The notes under the pieces are model-generated. The model worked only from the letters and a program-made list of their open reading frames with translations, did no database searches and was not told where the DNA came from. A DNA stretch of 10,730 bases, taken from Deltaproteobacteria bacterium (GTDB lineage Bacteria; UBA10199; SPLOWO2-01-44-7). The DNA lies in the NCBI GenBank assembly GCA_030688705.1, contig JAUYJH010000076.1, forward strand, positions 1-10,730. The letters run 5' to 3'. Shown here one piece after another: positions 4,331 to 10,730 of this stretch. Position numbers and translations under genes: made by a program. Positions within the stretch are counted from its first letter, which is position 1. Each line of letters opens with the position of its first letter.

Positions 4331-5182
4331 TTAATTTCCTCCCAAAATAATGGGGAGGCCGTCTTTGCCGCTGCCGATGACGACCACTTTGGCGTTTTCG
4401 CTTTTTGCAAGCTGGCCGGTTGTTTCAATCCCCTTCCATGTCAGATAGGAAGGAGTGAGTCCGGCGGCGACGATCCGTTGAAAATCGGCGACCCCCTTGG
4501 CCTCTACCCTTTTTCGTTCCGCTTCCTGCGACTCCCGCTGTAACACGAATTTCATCTGTTCGGCCTGCTGTTCGGCCTCCAGTTTTTTCTCAATGGCGGT
4601 GGCCAAAATGGCCGGCAGGGTGGCGCTGCGCAACAGCACTTTTTCAACGCGGATCCCCCTTGTGTCCAAAAGAGGTTTCAGCTGATCAAACATTTCGTTG
4701 GCAATCACCTCGCGCTCGGAGGTGTAGAGGGCCTTGGCCTCATAGCTGGCGGTGACCCCCCGCACAACGGAACGCAGCTGTGGAACAATCACGATACTGC
4801 GATAATTGGGGCCGATCGTTTTGTAGACATCGGCCGCTTTCGCGGGGTCCAGACTGGAAAGAAGGGTGACATCCAGGCTGACGGTGAGCCCTTCTTTGGA
4901 GGGAACATTGGTTTCTTCGCTCAATTCCTGCGTGCGGACATCCATTTTGTGGATTGCAAGCAGGGGATTCACCAAATGAAACCCGGCCGGCAATGTTTTG
5001 TCATAAACATTTCCAAAAAAATCTTTAACCCCCACGAACCCCGCAGGAATGGTGACCGTGGCTTTCAGCAAAAGTAAAACAAGCAGAAAAAGGCCCACCC
5101 CGTACAAAACGGGTTTCCCTTGGGATGTCATGAATTCTTTTCCCTTTTTCTTCAGTTCGTCTATTTCGTCGTAGTGATCCAT
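4331..5182 (-). CDS. SPFH/prohibitin-family membrane protein
   Basis: This 283-residue protein has a short acidic cytoplasmic N-terminus, one membrane helix (about 25-40, VLYGVGLFLLVLLLL) and then the SPFH domain (about 42-195), beginning TVTIPAGFVGVKDFFGNVYD and LPAGFHLVNPL. An Ala/Glu/Lys-rich coiled coil (about 195-235) and a short C-terminal tail (IVAAGLTPSYLTWKGIETTG) follow. This matches prohibitin-like proteins, which form ring- or cage-like oligomers on the membrane and in several bacteria hold the FtsH protease. No ftsH is in view. It follows the lytic transglycosylase gene after a 95-bp gap, which includes a possible promoter. The start is backed by the family-like N-terminus and a GGGGGAA upstream. 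Specific role unknown. Confidence 0.85.
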   Translation of the reverse strand: MDHYDEIDELKKKGKEFMTSQGKPVLYGVGLFLLVLLLLKATVTIPAGFVGVKDFFGNVYDKTLPAGFHLVNPLLAIHKMDVRTQELSEETNVPSKEGLTVSLDVTLLSSLDPAKAADVYKTIGPNYRSIVIVPQLRSVVRGVTASYEAKALYTSEREVIANEMFDQLKPLLDTRGIRVEKVLLRSATLPAILATAIEKKLEAEQQAEQMKFVLQRESQEAERKRVEAKGVADFQRIVAAGLTPSYLTWKGIETTGQLAKSENAKVVVIGSGKDGLPIILGGN

Positions 5183-5205
5183 AAATGGTTCCCCCTTTTT
5201 TCTTT

Positions 5206-5234
5206 CGTAGAACAGCCATGGTCTGTTTTGTCAA
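5206..5234 (-). promoter_or_regulatory. Weak candidate promoter for the SPFH gene
   Basis: A perfect TTGACA (5234-5229) is followed after 17 bases by TCTACG (3 of 6 matches to TATAAT) in the gap between the transglycosylase stop and the SPFH start. The -10 is poor, so this is only suggestive. Confidence 0.28.
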
Positions 5235-5277
5235 CCCTAGAGGAACACAAAATGATTTATAAATGTGTGACGCGCTT

Positions 5278-6984
5278 TCAGAAAGGATTTGCGGTATGCT
5301 GGGGTTCTTCCAAAATCAATTTTTGGCCGACTTTCAAGCGGCGTACATTTTTGATGTTGTTGAGATGTTTCAAACTGGCGATGCTGACGCCATGCCTTTT
5401 GGCAATCTTGGCGAGATTATCCCCTTTTTTAACCCGATACGTCACCGACGCAACAGGTTTTGGCGGTGTAACCTCTTCATTCTCCGCAACCTGCTCCGCA
5501 ACAGGCATCAAATCGGTCTCTTCTAATTTCTGCGGGGCCCCCGCAGCAGCCTCCTTCACCTCGTTTTCAATCATCACCGGTTCTGCGGTCACTTCATTTG
5601 CGGCATCGGTGGCCTCCACCGCATCCCCGTTTGTTTTTTGTTCGCGGCGGATCAGCCATTCCACGCCGTTTTGGCGCACTTTGCCCGGTTTTTTGTTGTA
5701 GGCCAAAAGATCTTCGCCTTTCAGAGAAGAGCCGGTCGTAATTTTCAGCCGCTGGCCTATACGAATGGTGTTTTTTCGCAGATGATTTTGGGCCTTGATT
5801 TGGCTTTGCGATACGCCGAACCGCCGGGCCACCTTGGATAAACTGTCACCGCGCCGGACCTTATACACATGCGTCGTCTGTTCCGAGGCAACGGCACTGT
5901 TCGAAGCAATCACAACCCCCGCCTTGGGGACCGTGATGTAAGCCCCCGTTTTCAGAAGGGGCCTTTTTGGGTTGAGTCCGTTAGCGGCAATGATATCCGC
6001 TTTGGGAACACCGTACCTGCGGGAAAGCTTGATGACGGTATCCCCCCTGCGAACACGGTGGGTTATGGTGTTGACCCTTTTTTCAGGGGGAAGGTCGGCA
6101 TAAGCCAATTCAAACTTTTCTTTGGTGCCGGGAGGAATTTTTAACGAGTATTGGCGCGGCGGCGTGACCATCCGATTCAATTCGGGATTAAGCCCCTTGA
6201 TCGTCGCAAAATCGACCCCCACCAACTCTGCGGCTACATTCAAATCCAAATGCCCATCCACCGCCACCGCCTCATAAGCAAGCAGCTCCTGATATGCAAC
6301 ATCGCTAAACCCATAGCGGGCCGGATTTTTGGCAATAATCGCGGCGGCCAAAAACTTGGGAACGTAGTCCTTTGTTTCCGGTTTCAGATAACGGGTGCCG
6401 GGGGCGGTTAATTTCCAAAAATCCCGGCAACCGCATTTGCGAATGGCCCCCGCGATGCGCCCCTCTCCGGCATTATACGCCGCCATGGCGAGATACCAGT
6501 CTCCAAAATCTCCGTAGAGTTTTTTGAGATATTGGGCGGCGGCCCGCGTCGCTTTTTCCGGGTCTCTCCTCTCATCAAGCCAGGAATTCTGATCAAGGCC
6601 GTAATGCCTGCCGGTGGAAGGGATAAACTGCCATGTCCCCGCCGCCTTGGCCCGGGAATACGCGTGGTTGGAAAAACCGCTTTCAATTAAAGCCAGATAA
6701 ACCAGATCTTGAGGCAGACCCTCTTCTTTTAATACCTGCCGCATCCATTCGACATAACGTCCGGAACGTTGCAAATAACGCCCAAAGCGATCCCGGCTGG
6801 TCCCTTGAAAGTAATCGATCCAGGCATTGACACGGTCGTTCGTCACGACAGGAATATCAAAAGCGCGCCCTTGTTCCATGCCGCGGGCTTTAGACGTCCG
6901 CTTTGTGAATGGACCCGAATGGGAACAGCCCAAAGTAATAAAGGCAACGCCCATCATCAGGAAAAAAAGCCGTTTTGCAACCAT
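5278..6984 (-). CDS. mltD: MltD-like lytic transglycosylase with three LysM domains
   Basis: This 568-residue protein starts with a lipoprotein-like signal (MVAKRLFFLMMGVAFITLGC, lipobox-like Cys20). The GH23/SLT catalytic domain lies at about 85-205: LVYLALIESGFSNHAYSRAK with catalytic Glu at about 101, AAGTWQFIP, and MAAYNAGEGR. Three LysM peptidoglycan-binding repeats follow at about 308-354, 373-415 and 514-558; an acidic, Ala/Glu-rich linker separates the second and third. This is the layout of MltD, which cuts the MurNAc-GlcNAc bond to give 1,6-anhydro products during wall remodelling. ATG 6984 is chosen because GGAGG lies 4 bases upstream and the signal peptide then begins cleanly. A longer frame adds 24 residues encoded by a palindromic repeat. 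Its place after ftsZ suggests a role in septal or general wall turnover, which is inference. Confidence 0.9.
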   Translation of the reverse strand: MVAKRLFFLMMGVAFITLGCSHSGPFTKRTSKARGMEQGRAFDIPVVTNDRVNAWIDYFQGTSRDRFGRYLQRSGRYVEWMRQVLKEEGLPQDLVYLALIESGFSNHAYSRAKAAGTWQFIPSTGRHYGLDQNSWLDERRDPEKATRAAAQYLKKLYGDFGDWYLAMAAYNAGEGRIAGAIRKCGCRDFWKLTAPGTRYLKPETKDYVPKFLAAAIIAKNPARYGFSDVAYQELLAYEAVAVDGHLDLNVAAELVGVDFATIKGLNPELNRMVTPPRQYSLKIPPGTKEKFELAYADLPPEKRVNTITHRVRRGDTVIKLSRRYGVPKADIIAANGLNPKRPLLKTGAYITVPKAGVVIASNSAVASEQTTHVYKVRRGDSLSKVARRFGVSQSQIKAQNHLRKNTIRIGQRLKITTGSSLKGEDLLAYNKKPGKVRQNGVEWLIRREQKTNGDAVEATDAANEVTAEPVMIENEVKEAAAGAPQKLEETDLMPVAEQVAENEEVTPPKPVASVTYRVKKGDNLAKIAKRHGVSIASLKHLNNIKNVRRLKVGQKLILEEPQHTANPF

Positions 6985-7028
6985 TCTGCCTCCGAATTTC
7001 ACCCTCACCCCAACTTCTAAAAACCTGG

Positions 7029-7048
7029 ATTCCGGCTTTCGCCGGAAT
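7029..7048. repeat. Short perfect hairpin repeat after ftsZ, possible terminator
   Basis: ATTCCGGC (7029-7036) and GCCGGAAT (7041-7048) form a perfect 8-bp stem with a TTTC loop. Read on the minus strand it follows the ftsZ stop by 8 bases and is followed by CCAGG and five T residues, so it could end transcription. The sequence also matches the very common dispersed bacterial palindrome that yields false N-termini of the type 'SFRRKPES', so it is probably a REP-like insertion that may double as terminator. Confidence 0.6.
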
Positions 7049-7056
7049 GACATCAA

Positions 7057-8313
7057 TCAATCTGCCTGCTTCCTTAGAAAAGCCGGAACATCATACTCGT
7101 CTTCTTGGAAGCCTTGCAAGCCAATTTCTTGAATCAAATCCTTGAGTCTCACCGGTTGCTCTTCCAGCTGTCTCTTGGTCACCACATAATCGGAAACCTC
7201 CACCGTGGAGCCGTCGTCTCTCATGGCAACTCTCGGCTGAACAGTGATGGTCTCTTGCGGCTGCGCCTGGGCCTGCGCCTGTTGCTGATTATACGGCGCG
7301 GACAGGGTTTTATTGGGCTGCGGTTTTCTCCAAGGTATTGTGTTCATCTTCGTTAATGGCTTGTCAAAGCCGGTTGCAATGACAGTAACGCGAATTTCTT
7401 CCGTCATTGTATCATCGATCACAGAACCGAACAAAATATTTGCCTCTTCATGGGCCTCTTCCTGAATCAGTTTGGAAGCCTCGCTGATTTCTTTCAGAGT
7501 CATATTTTGTCCGCCGGTGATGTTGATCAACACGCCGGTTGCCCCCTTGATCGACATATCCTCCAATAACGGCGAGGAGATGGCGCGGGTGGCGGCGTCA
7601 ATGGCACGGTGTTCGCCGCGGGAGACACCTGTCCCCATCAAAGCCAACCCCGTCTCACTCATCACGGTCCGAACATCGGCAAAATCAAGATTGATAAGGC
7701 CGTGCACGGTGATGAGATCCGATATTCCTTTGACCGCCTGATAGAGAATCTGGTCTGCCTGCTTAAAGGCCTCCAGCATCGTAAGATTATCCGACGCCAA
7801 AGCGAGCAATTTTTCATTGGGGATGGTGATCAAAGTATCGACAACCTCTTTGAGTTCGGCAATCCCCTGCTCCGCATGGCGCGACCTCTGTTTTCCTTCA
7901 AACGCGAAAGGCTTGGTCACCACACCGACCGTCAAAGCCCCCACCTCTTTGGCAAGCCGGGCGATAACCGGCGCGCCCCCCGTTCCGGTGCCGCCCCCCA
8001 TGCCGGCGGTGATGAAAACCATATCGGCCCCTTCGAGAATTTCGGCGATATCCCTTTGGTCTTCCAACGCGGCATTTTTGCCGACATCGGGATTGGCCCC
8101 CGCCCCCAGCCCCTTGGTCAACTCGCGACCGAGCTGAATTTTTGTCGGCGCCTTGCTGGCCCGCATCGCCTGCATGTCGGTATTGGCGGCGATGAAATCG
8201 ACCCCTTCCAAACCAAACGAAATCATGGTGTTGATGGCGTTGCCACCCCCACCCCCAACGCCAAACACTTTAATTTTGGCATTTTGTGAATCATTATCGG
8301 CAAATTCAAACAT
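7057..8313 (-). CDS. ftsZ: Cell division GTPase FtsZ
   Basis: This 418-residue protein is the tubulin homologue that polymerises into the Z-ring at mid-cell. Visible motifs are VFGVGGGGGNAIN (16-28), the GTP-binding signature GGGTGTG (106-112) and the T7 loop NLDFAD (208-213) with Asp210 and Asp213, which complete the GTPase site of the neighbouring subunit. A variable Gln/Ala/Pro-rich linker (about 335-360, with QQQAQAQAQPQ) leads to a longer C-terminal region ending DEYDVPAFLRKQAD, the conserved tail that binds FtsA. The ATG at 8313 has GGAGGAGG 5 bases upstream. A longer frame to 8367 only translates repeat DNA. It follows ftsA by 63 bp, a gap that holds a heptamer array. Confidence 0.98.
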   Translation of the reverse strand: MFEFADNDSQNAKIKVFGVGGGGGNAINTMISFGLEGVDFIAANTDMQAMRASKAPTKIQLGRELTKGLGAGANPDVGKNAALEDQRDIAEILEGADMVFITAGMGGGTGTGGAPVIARLAKEVGALTVGVVTKPFAFEGKQRSRHAEQGIAELKEVVDTLITIPNEKLLALASDNLTMLEAFKQADQILYQAVKGISDLITVHGLINLDFADVRTVMSETGLALMGTGVSRGEHRAIDAATRAISSPLLEDMSIKGATGVLINITGGQNMTLKEISEASKLIQEEAHEEANILFGSVIDDTMTEEIRVTVIATGFDKPLTKMNTIPWRKPQPNKTLSAPYNQQQAQAQAQPQETITVQPRVAMRDDGSTVEVSDYVVTKRQLEEQPVRLKDLIQEIGLQGFQEDEYDVPAFLRKQAD

Positions 8314-8318
8314 GGTAT

Positions 8319-8326
8319 CCTCCTCC
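8319..8326 (-). promoter_or_regulatory. Strong ribosome binding site of ftsZ
   Basis: GGAGGAGG on the minus strand lies 5 bases before the ATG at 8313 and decides this start over in-frame codons inside the neighbouring repeat array. The same sequence precedes ftsA (about 9606-9613), so both division proteins are expected to be strongly translated. Confidence 0.85.
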
Positions 8327-8332
8327 TTGATA

Positions 8333-8365
8333 GGACCATGGACCGTGGACCATGGACCGTGGACC
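8333..8365. repeat. Solo GGACNNW heptamer array between ftsA and ftsZ
   Basis: Tandem 7-bp units can be read on the plus strand: GGACCAT, GGACCGT, GGACCAT, GGACCGT, then GGACC. They are the same family as the arrays around the four-helix-bundle gene at 1513-1950, but no such gene is present here. The array begins 11 bp after the ftsA stop and ends 6 bp before the ftsZ ribosome binding site. Units such as CCATGG are palindromic, so the transcript could fold locally. Confidence 0.88.
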
Positions 8366-8376
8366 AAAAACTTTAG

Positions 8377-9603
8377 TTAAAAAATATCGGCTAACCATTC
8401 CTTCATGCGTCCTTTGACTTTATGGTAAATGTTGTAATCACGGGTGCGAAAACGCTCCCCCTGCTCCTTGGACTTAAGCCCGATCTGAATCAGGCCCACA
8501 CCGGTTGAAAACATGGGGCTTTTCACCACATCGACCAATCCGCCGATATTATGCGGAACGCCCCGCCGAACCGGCAGGTGAAAAACCTGTTCGGCCAGCT
8601 CCGGCCCCCCATCGATGATCGCCGTTCCTCCGGTGAGCACAATCCCCGCGGCCACCAGATCTTCACAGCCGGCACGGACAATCTCTTGCCGCACAAGACT
8701 GAAAATCTCTTCCAACCTCGGTTCGATGATTTCGGCCAGAATTTGGCGCGACACAATTCTCGGATTCCTTCCCCCCACGCTGGGCACCTCGATCGTTTCA
8801 TCTTTTGAAACAAGCGAGGTAAGCGCACAGCCGTATTTTTGTTTGATCCTCTCCGCTTCATGCGCCGGAGTACGGAGTCCTACAGCCACATCATTGGTGA
8901 TGTGGTTGCCCCCCAAAGCCAGGACACTCGTATGGATCAAGGCACCTCTCGAAAAAATGGCGATGTCGGTGGTGCCGCCGCCGATATCCACCAACGCAAC
9001 CCCCAGCTCTTTTTCGTCCTGGCTCAAAACCGCCTCGGCCGACGCGAGCTGTTCGAGGATGATGTCGCAGACATTCAACCCCGCACGGTTACAGCATTTG
9101 ATGACGTTTTGCGCCGAGGTCACCGCGCCGGTGACGATGTGGACCTTGGCCTCCAGCCTTACCCCAGACATCCCGACCGGATCTTTCACCCCGTCTTGTT
9201 CGTCGACGACGAATTCCTGCGGGATGACATGGATCAGTTCGCGATCCAGGGGAATGGCGATGGCCTGGGCCGCGTCGATCACCCGATTGACATCGGTCGC
9301 CTTCACCTCTTTTTCCTTGATAGCCACAATGCCGTGGCTGTTGACACCCTTGATGTGATTGCCGGCGATGCCGGTGTACACCTGGGTTATTTCGCCCCCC
9401 GCCATGAGTTCTGCTTCCTCAACGGCGCGACGAATGGAATTCACCGTGGCCTCGATATTGACCACCACACCTTTCCTTAAACCTCTGGAAGGGTGGGTAC
9501 CGATGCCAACGATGTCCAGGCCGACTTCTGTGGGTTCCCCCACGATGGCGCAGACTTTGGTCGTGCCTATGTCCAAGCCCACGATCCAGTTATTTTTACC
9601 CAT
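8377..9603 (-). CDS. ftsA: Cell division protein FtsA (actin-like membrane anchor of FtsZ)
   Basis: This 408-residue protein has the actin-fold nucleotide motifs: phosphate-1 VGLDIGTTKVCAIVG (8-22), phosphate-2 ALVDIGGGTTDIAIF (203-217) and the adenosine motif GIVLTGGTA (320-328). An SHS2-type 1C subdomain lies between, at about 85-165. The C-terminus KVKGRMKEWLADIF is the amphipathic helix that places FtsA on the inner membrane, where it tethers FtsZ and recruits later division proteins. Length and ends match the family. The ATG at 9603 has GGAGGAGG a few bases upstream, and the gene starts 24 bp after the ftsQ stop. ftsZ follows after 63 bp. Confidence 0.98.
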   Translation of the reverse strand: MGKNNWIVGLDIGTTKVCAIVGEPTEVGLDIVGIGTHPSRGLRKGVVVNIEATVNSIRRAVEEAELMAGGEITQVYTGIAGNHIKGVNSHGIVAIKEKEVKATDVNRVIDAAQAIAIPLDRELIHVIPQEFVVDEQDGVKDPVGMSGVRLEAKVHIVTGAVTSAQNVIKCCNRAGLNVCDIILEQLASAEAVLSQDEKELGVALVDIGGGTTDIAIFSRGALIHTSVLALGGNHITNDVAVGLRTPAHEAERIKQKYGCALTSLVSKDETIEVPSVGGRNPRIVSRQILAEIIEPRLEEIFSLVRQEIVRAGCEDLVAAGIVLTGGTAIIDGGPELAEQVFHLPVRRGVPHNIGGLVDVVKSPMFSTGVGLIQIGLKSKEQGERFRTRDYNIYHKVKGRMKEWLADIF

Positions 9604-9627
9604 GTTCCTCCTCCTTGAATTTTTACA

Positions 9628-10392
9628 TCACAGTTTTACAAACGCCTTGTCCGCGTAATCGAGATCCATTCCTTTAACCCGGCCGAAACGCTCTTTCACT
9701 TGCGGCCAGATATTTTTGAGACGGTTCACCTTCTCTTCAAAACCCTCCTTTCCCAGTTTCACTTCCGTCGGTCCCGACAAAGTGACAACCGAAAAGCCTG
9801 TTGCGTCATTATAGTAAATCTCCGAGACTCCGAACAACTCAAAATCACTTGAATTTTCCAAAAAATGAATCAGCCGCACGGCGGACTGCAGCGAATCTTT
9901 TTTGTCAAACCCGGTCAACACCGGCAGATCTTTCTCCAACTCCTTTTCAACTTCCTTGAAAACAATTCCATCGGCCGAAACGAAATGGAGCCCGCCCTTC
10001 AAAAGAAGCGCGACCGGCCTCTGTTCCTTCACCTGAATAGAGAGGATCGACGGGGCCTGCCGGCGCACCGAAACCGAGGCAACCCAAGGGAGAGACAAAA
10101 TATTTTGTTCCACTTTTTCAAGTGAGATGGAAAAAAGATTTTCTCCCAATGAAACGCGGGCGGCGCCGAGAATCTGTTCTTTGGAGAGGTGTTTCAGATC
10201 GCCTTTCACTTCAACCCGGGCGAGAGCAAAATGGTTCGTTTGGGTTATTGCAAACCACGATAAGATGCCGGCGCCAAAAAGCAGGGCCGCTCCCAGACAC
10301 CCTTTAAGGATAGGCCCCGTTCCCTTAAAAAGCCGGCTCAAACGGTGTTTGGGCCGCTTCACAATATTCTGGTTTTCCAAAATAAAACCCAT
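9628..10392 (-). CDS. ftsQ: Cell division protein FtsQ
   Basis: This 254-residue bitopic membrane protein has a basic cytoplasmic N-terminus (KRPKHRLSRLFK), one membrane helix (about 29-50), then the FtsQ-type POTRA domain (about 56-125, ALARVEVKGDLKHLS, GENLFSISL, LPWVASVSVRRQAPSILSIQ). A beta domain follows to the C-terminus, ending GMDLDYADKAFVKL. FtsQ (DivIB in Gram-positives) links early and late divisome parts through FtsB and FtsL. Sequence conservation in the family is low, so the call rests on domain order plus its place between ddl and ftsA. The ATG abuts the TAA of ddl with no gap, and a GGAG inside the end of ddl stands about 9 bases upstream, so the two genes are likely co-translated. 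Confidence 0.93.
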   Translation of the reverse strand: MGFILENQNIVKRPKHRLSRLFKGTGPILKGCLGAALLFGAGILSWFAITQTNHFALARVEVKGDLKHLSKEQILGAARVSLGENLFSISLEKVEQNILSLPWVASVSVRRQAPSILSIQVKEQRPVALLLKGGLHFVSADGIVFKEVEKELEKDLPVLTGFDKKDSLQSAVRLIHFLENSSDFELFGVSEIYYNDATGFSVVTLSGPTEVKLGKEGFEEKVNRLKNIWPQVKERFGRVKGMDLDYADKAFVKL

Positions 10393-10730
10393 TTAAGCTG
10401 TCTCCAATATTTGTTCGCACAAATCATCGAACATAATTCCGGCGTGGGCCGCGGCCTTGGGGACAAGGCTCGTTTCGGTCATGCCGGGAATAGTGTTGAT
10501 TTCCAAAAAGAAGGCTTTTTCATCAGGGGTCACGATAAAATCGGCCCTCGCCGCCCCCGCGCAATCGATGGCTTCGAAGACTTTTTGCGATGTCAGGGCC
10601 AGCTGTTTCCGGCATTTTTCAGAAACCCGGGCCGGCAGAATGTATTCGGTCATCCCCTTGGTATATTTATGCTGGTAATCGTAGAAACCCTCTTTCGGAA
10701 CAATTTCTATGGAAGGAAGGGCCGTGCCGT
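10393..10730 (-). CDS. ddl: D-alanine-D-alanine ligase, C-terminal part (continues beyond the window)
   Basis: About 112 residues are visible, starting at the window edge with TALPSIEIVPKEGFYDYQHK and YTKGMTEYILPARV, then RADFIVTPDEKAFFLEINTI and PGMT. These are the ATP-grasp motifs of Ddl, including the Glu and Asn of LEIN that bind Mg2+ and the loop that places D-Ala. The enzyme joins two D-Ala with ATP to make the dipeptide ending peptidoglycan precursors. An ATG at 10653 is internal (M of GMTEY) and not the start. The gene stops immediately before ftsQ, matching the usual ddl-ftsQ-ftsA-ftsZ order. Whether the A or B paralogue is meant cannot be told from this part; the location suggests ddlB. 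Confidence 0.95.
   Translation of the reverse strand, partial: GTALPSIEIVPKEGFYDYQHKYTKGMTEYILPARVSEKCRKQLALTSQKVFEAIDCAGAARADFIVTPDEKAFFLEINTIPGMTETSLVPKAAAHAGIMFDDLCEQILETA

Noticed and set aside
4144..4428. Upstream extension of the DUF4258 frame to an ATG at 4428
   Set aside because: It crosses repeat copy 3 and the 3' end of the SPFH gene on the same strand. The extra 95 residues look unrelated to DUF4258.
5211..5227. Inverted AACAG / CTGTT pair upstream of the SPFH gene as an operator or terminator
   Set aside because: The 5-bp arms around a 7-base loop are too short and lack a T-run; this is expected by chance.
7609..8289. 226-residue plus-strand frame opposite ftsZ, and a 247-residue one opposite ftsA (8615-9358)
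   Set aside because: They are antisense shadows of highly conserved genes, with no own SD or recognisable domain.
8314..8367. Longer FtsZ start at 8367
   Set aside because: The added residues (MVHGPWSTVHGP and following) are translated heptamer repeat, and a strong SD precedes the ATG at 8313.

Overview
The window looks like chromosomal DNA of a Gram-negative bacterium. The signs are a division-gene cluster in the order ddl-ftsQ-ftsA-ftsZ, a lipoprotein-type lytic transglycosylase with LysM domains, and a Tad/Flp pilus locus. Tad pili, four-helix-bundle (S23-type) genes and many dispersed palindromic repeats together would suit a deltaproteobacterium-like lineage. That placement is an inference; nothing here fixes the taxon. 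Every gene I can support lies on the minus strand, so transcription runs from high to low coordinates.

In transcription order, 10730-7057 is the end of the division and cell-wall cluster: the C-terminal part of D-Ala-D-Ala ligase (Ddl), then FtsQ, FtsA and FtsZ, tightly packed and with strong Shine-Dalgarno (SD) sites. Ddl makes the peptidoglycan precursor dipeptide, FtsQ belongs to the divisome scaffold, and FtsA anchors FtsZ filaments to the membrane. The ftsA-ftsZ gap carries a short array of 7-bp repeats. A hairpin follows ftsZ, then an MltD-like transglycosylase (6984-5278) and a membrane-anchored SPFH/prohibitin-family protein (5182-4331).

4330-1954 is an accessory island of small toxin-antitoxin (TA) modules: a DUF4258-MqsA-type pair, an orphan CopG-type antitoxin and a HigB-HigA pair. 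A dispersed repeat of about 90-95 bp occurs three times in direct orientation, plus one apparent remnant. Each copy lies just downstream of a stop codon (SPFH, MqsA-like, CopG and HigA genes), so the layout resembles gene-plus-repeat cassettes. A long imperfect palindrome sits where the CopG toxin partner and part of one repeat might be expected.

1950-1513 holds a four-helix-bundle gene flanked by inverted arrays of a GGACNNW heptamer, the same repeat found between ftsA and ftsZ. It looks like a small repeat-bounded element. It lies directly upstream of a Tad pilus operon (1492-1) of Flp pilin, a TadE-like protein, a TadG-like protein and the start of a second TadE-like protein. The TadG-like gene runs into palindromic repeat DNA and has no in-frame stop before the window ends.

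The observations most worth follow-up are the cassette-like TA island with its repeat, and the heptamer-bounded four-helix-bundle element with a solo array inside the division cluster.
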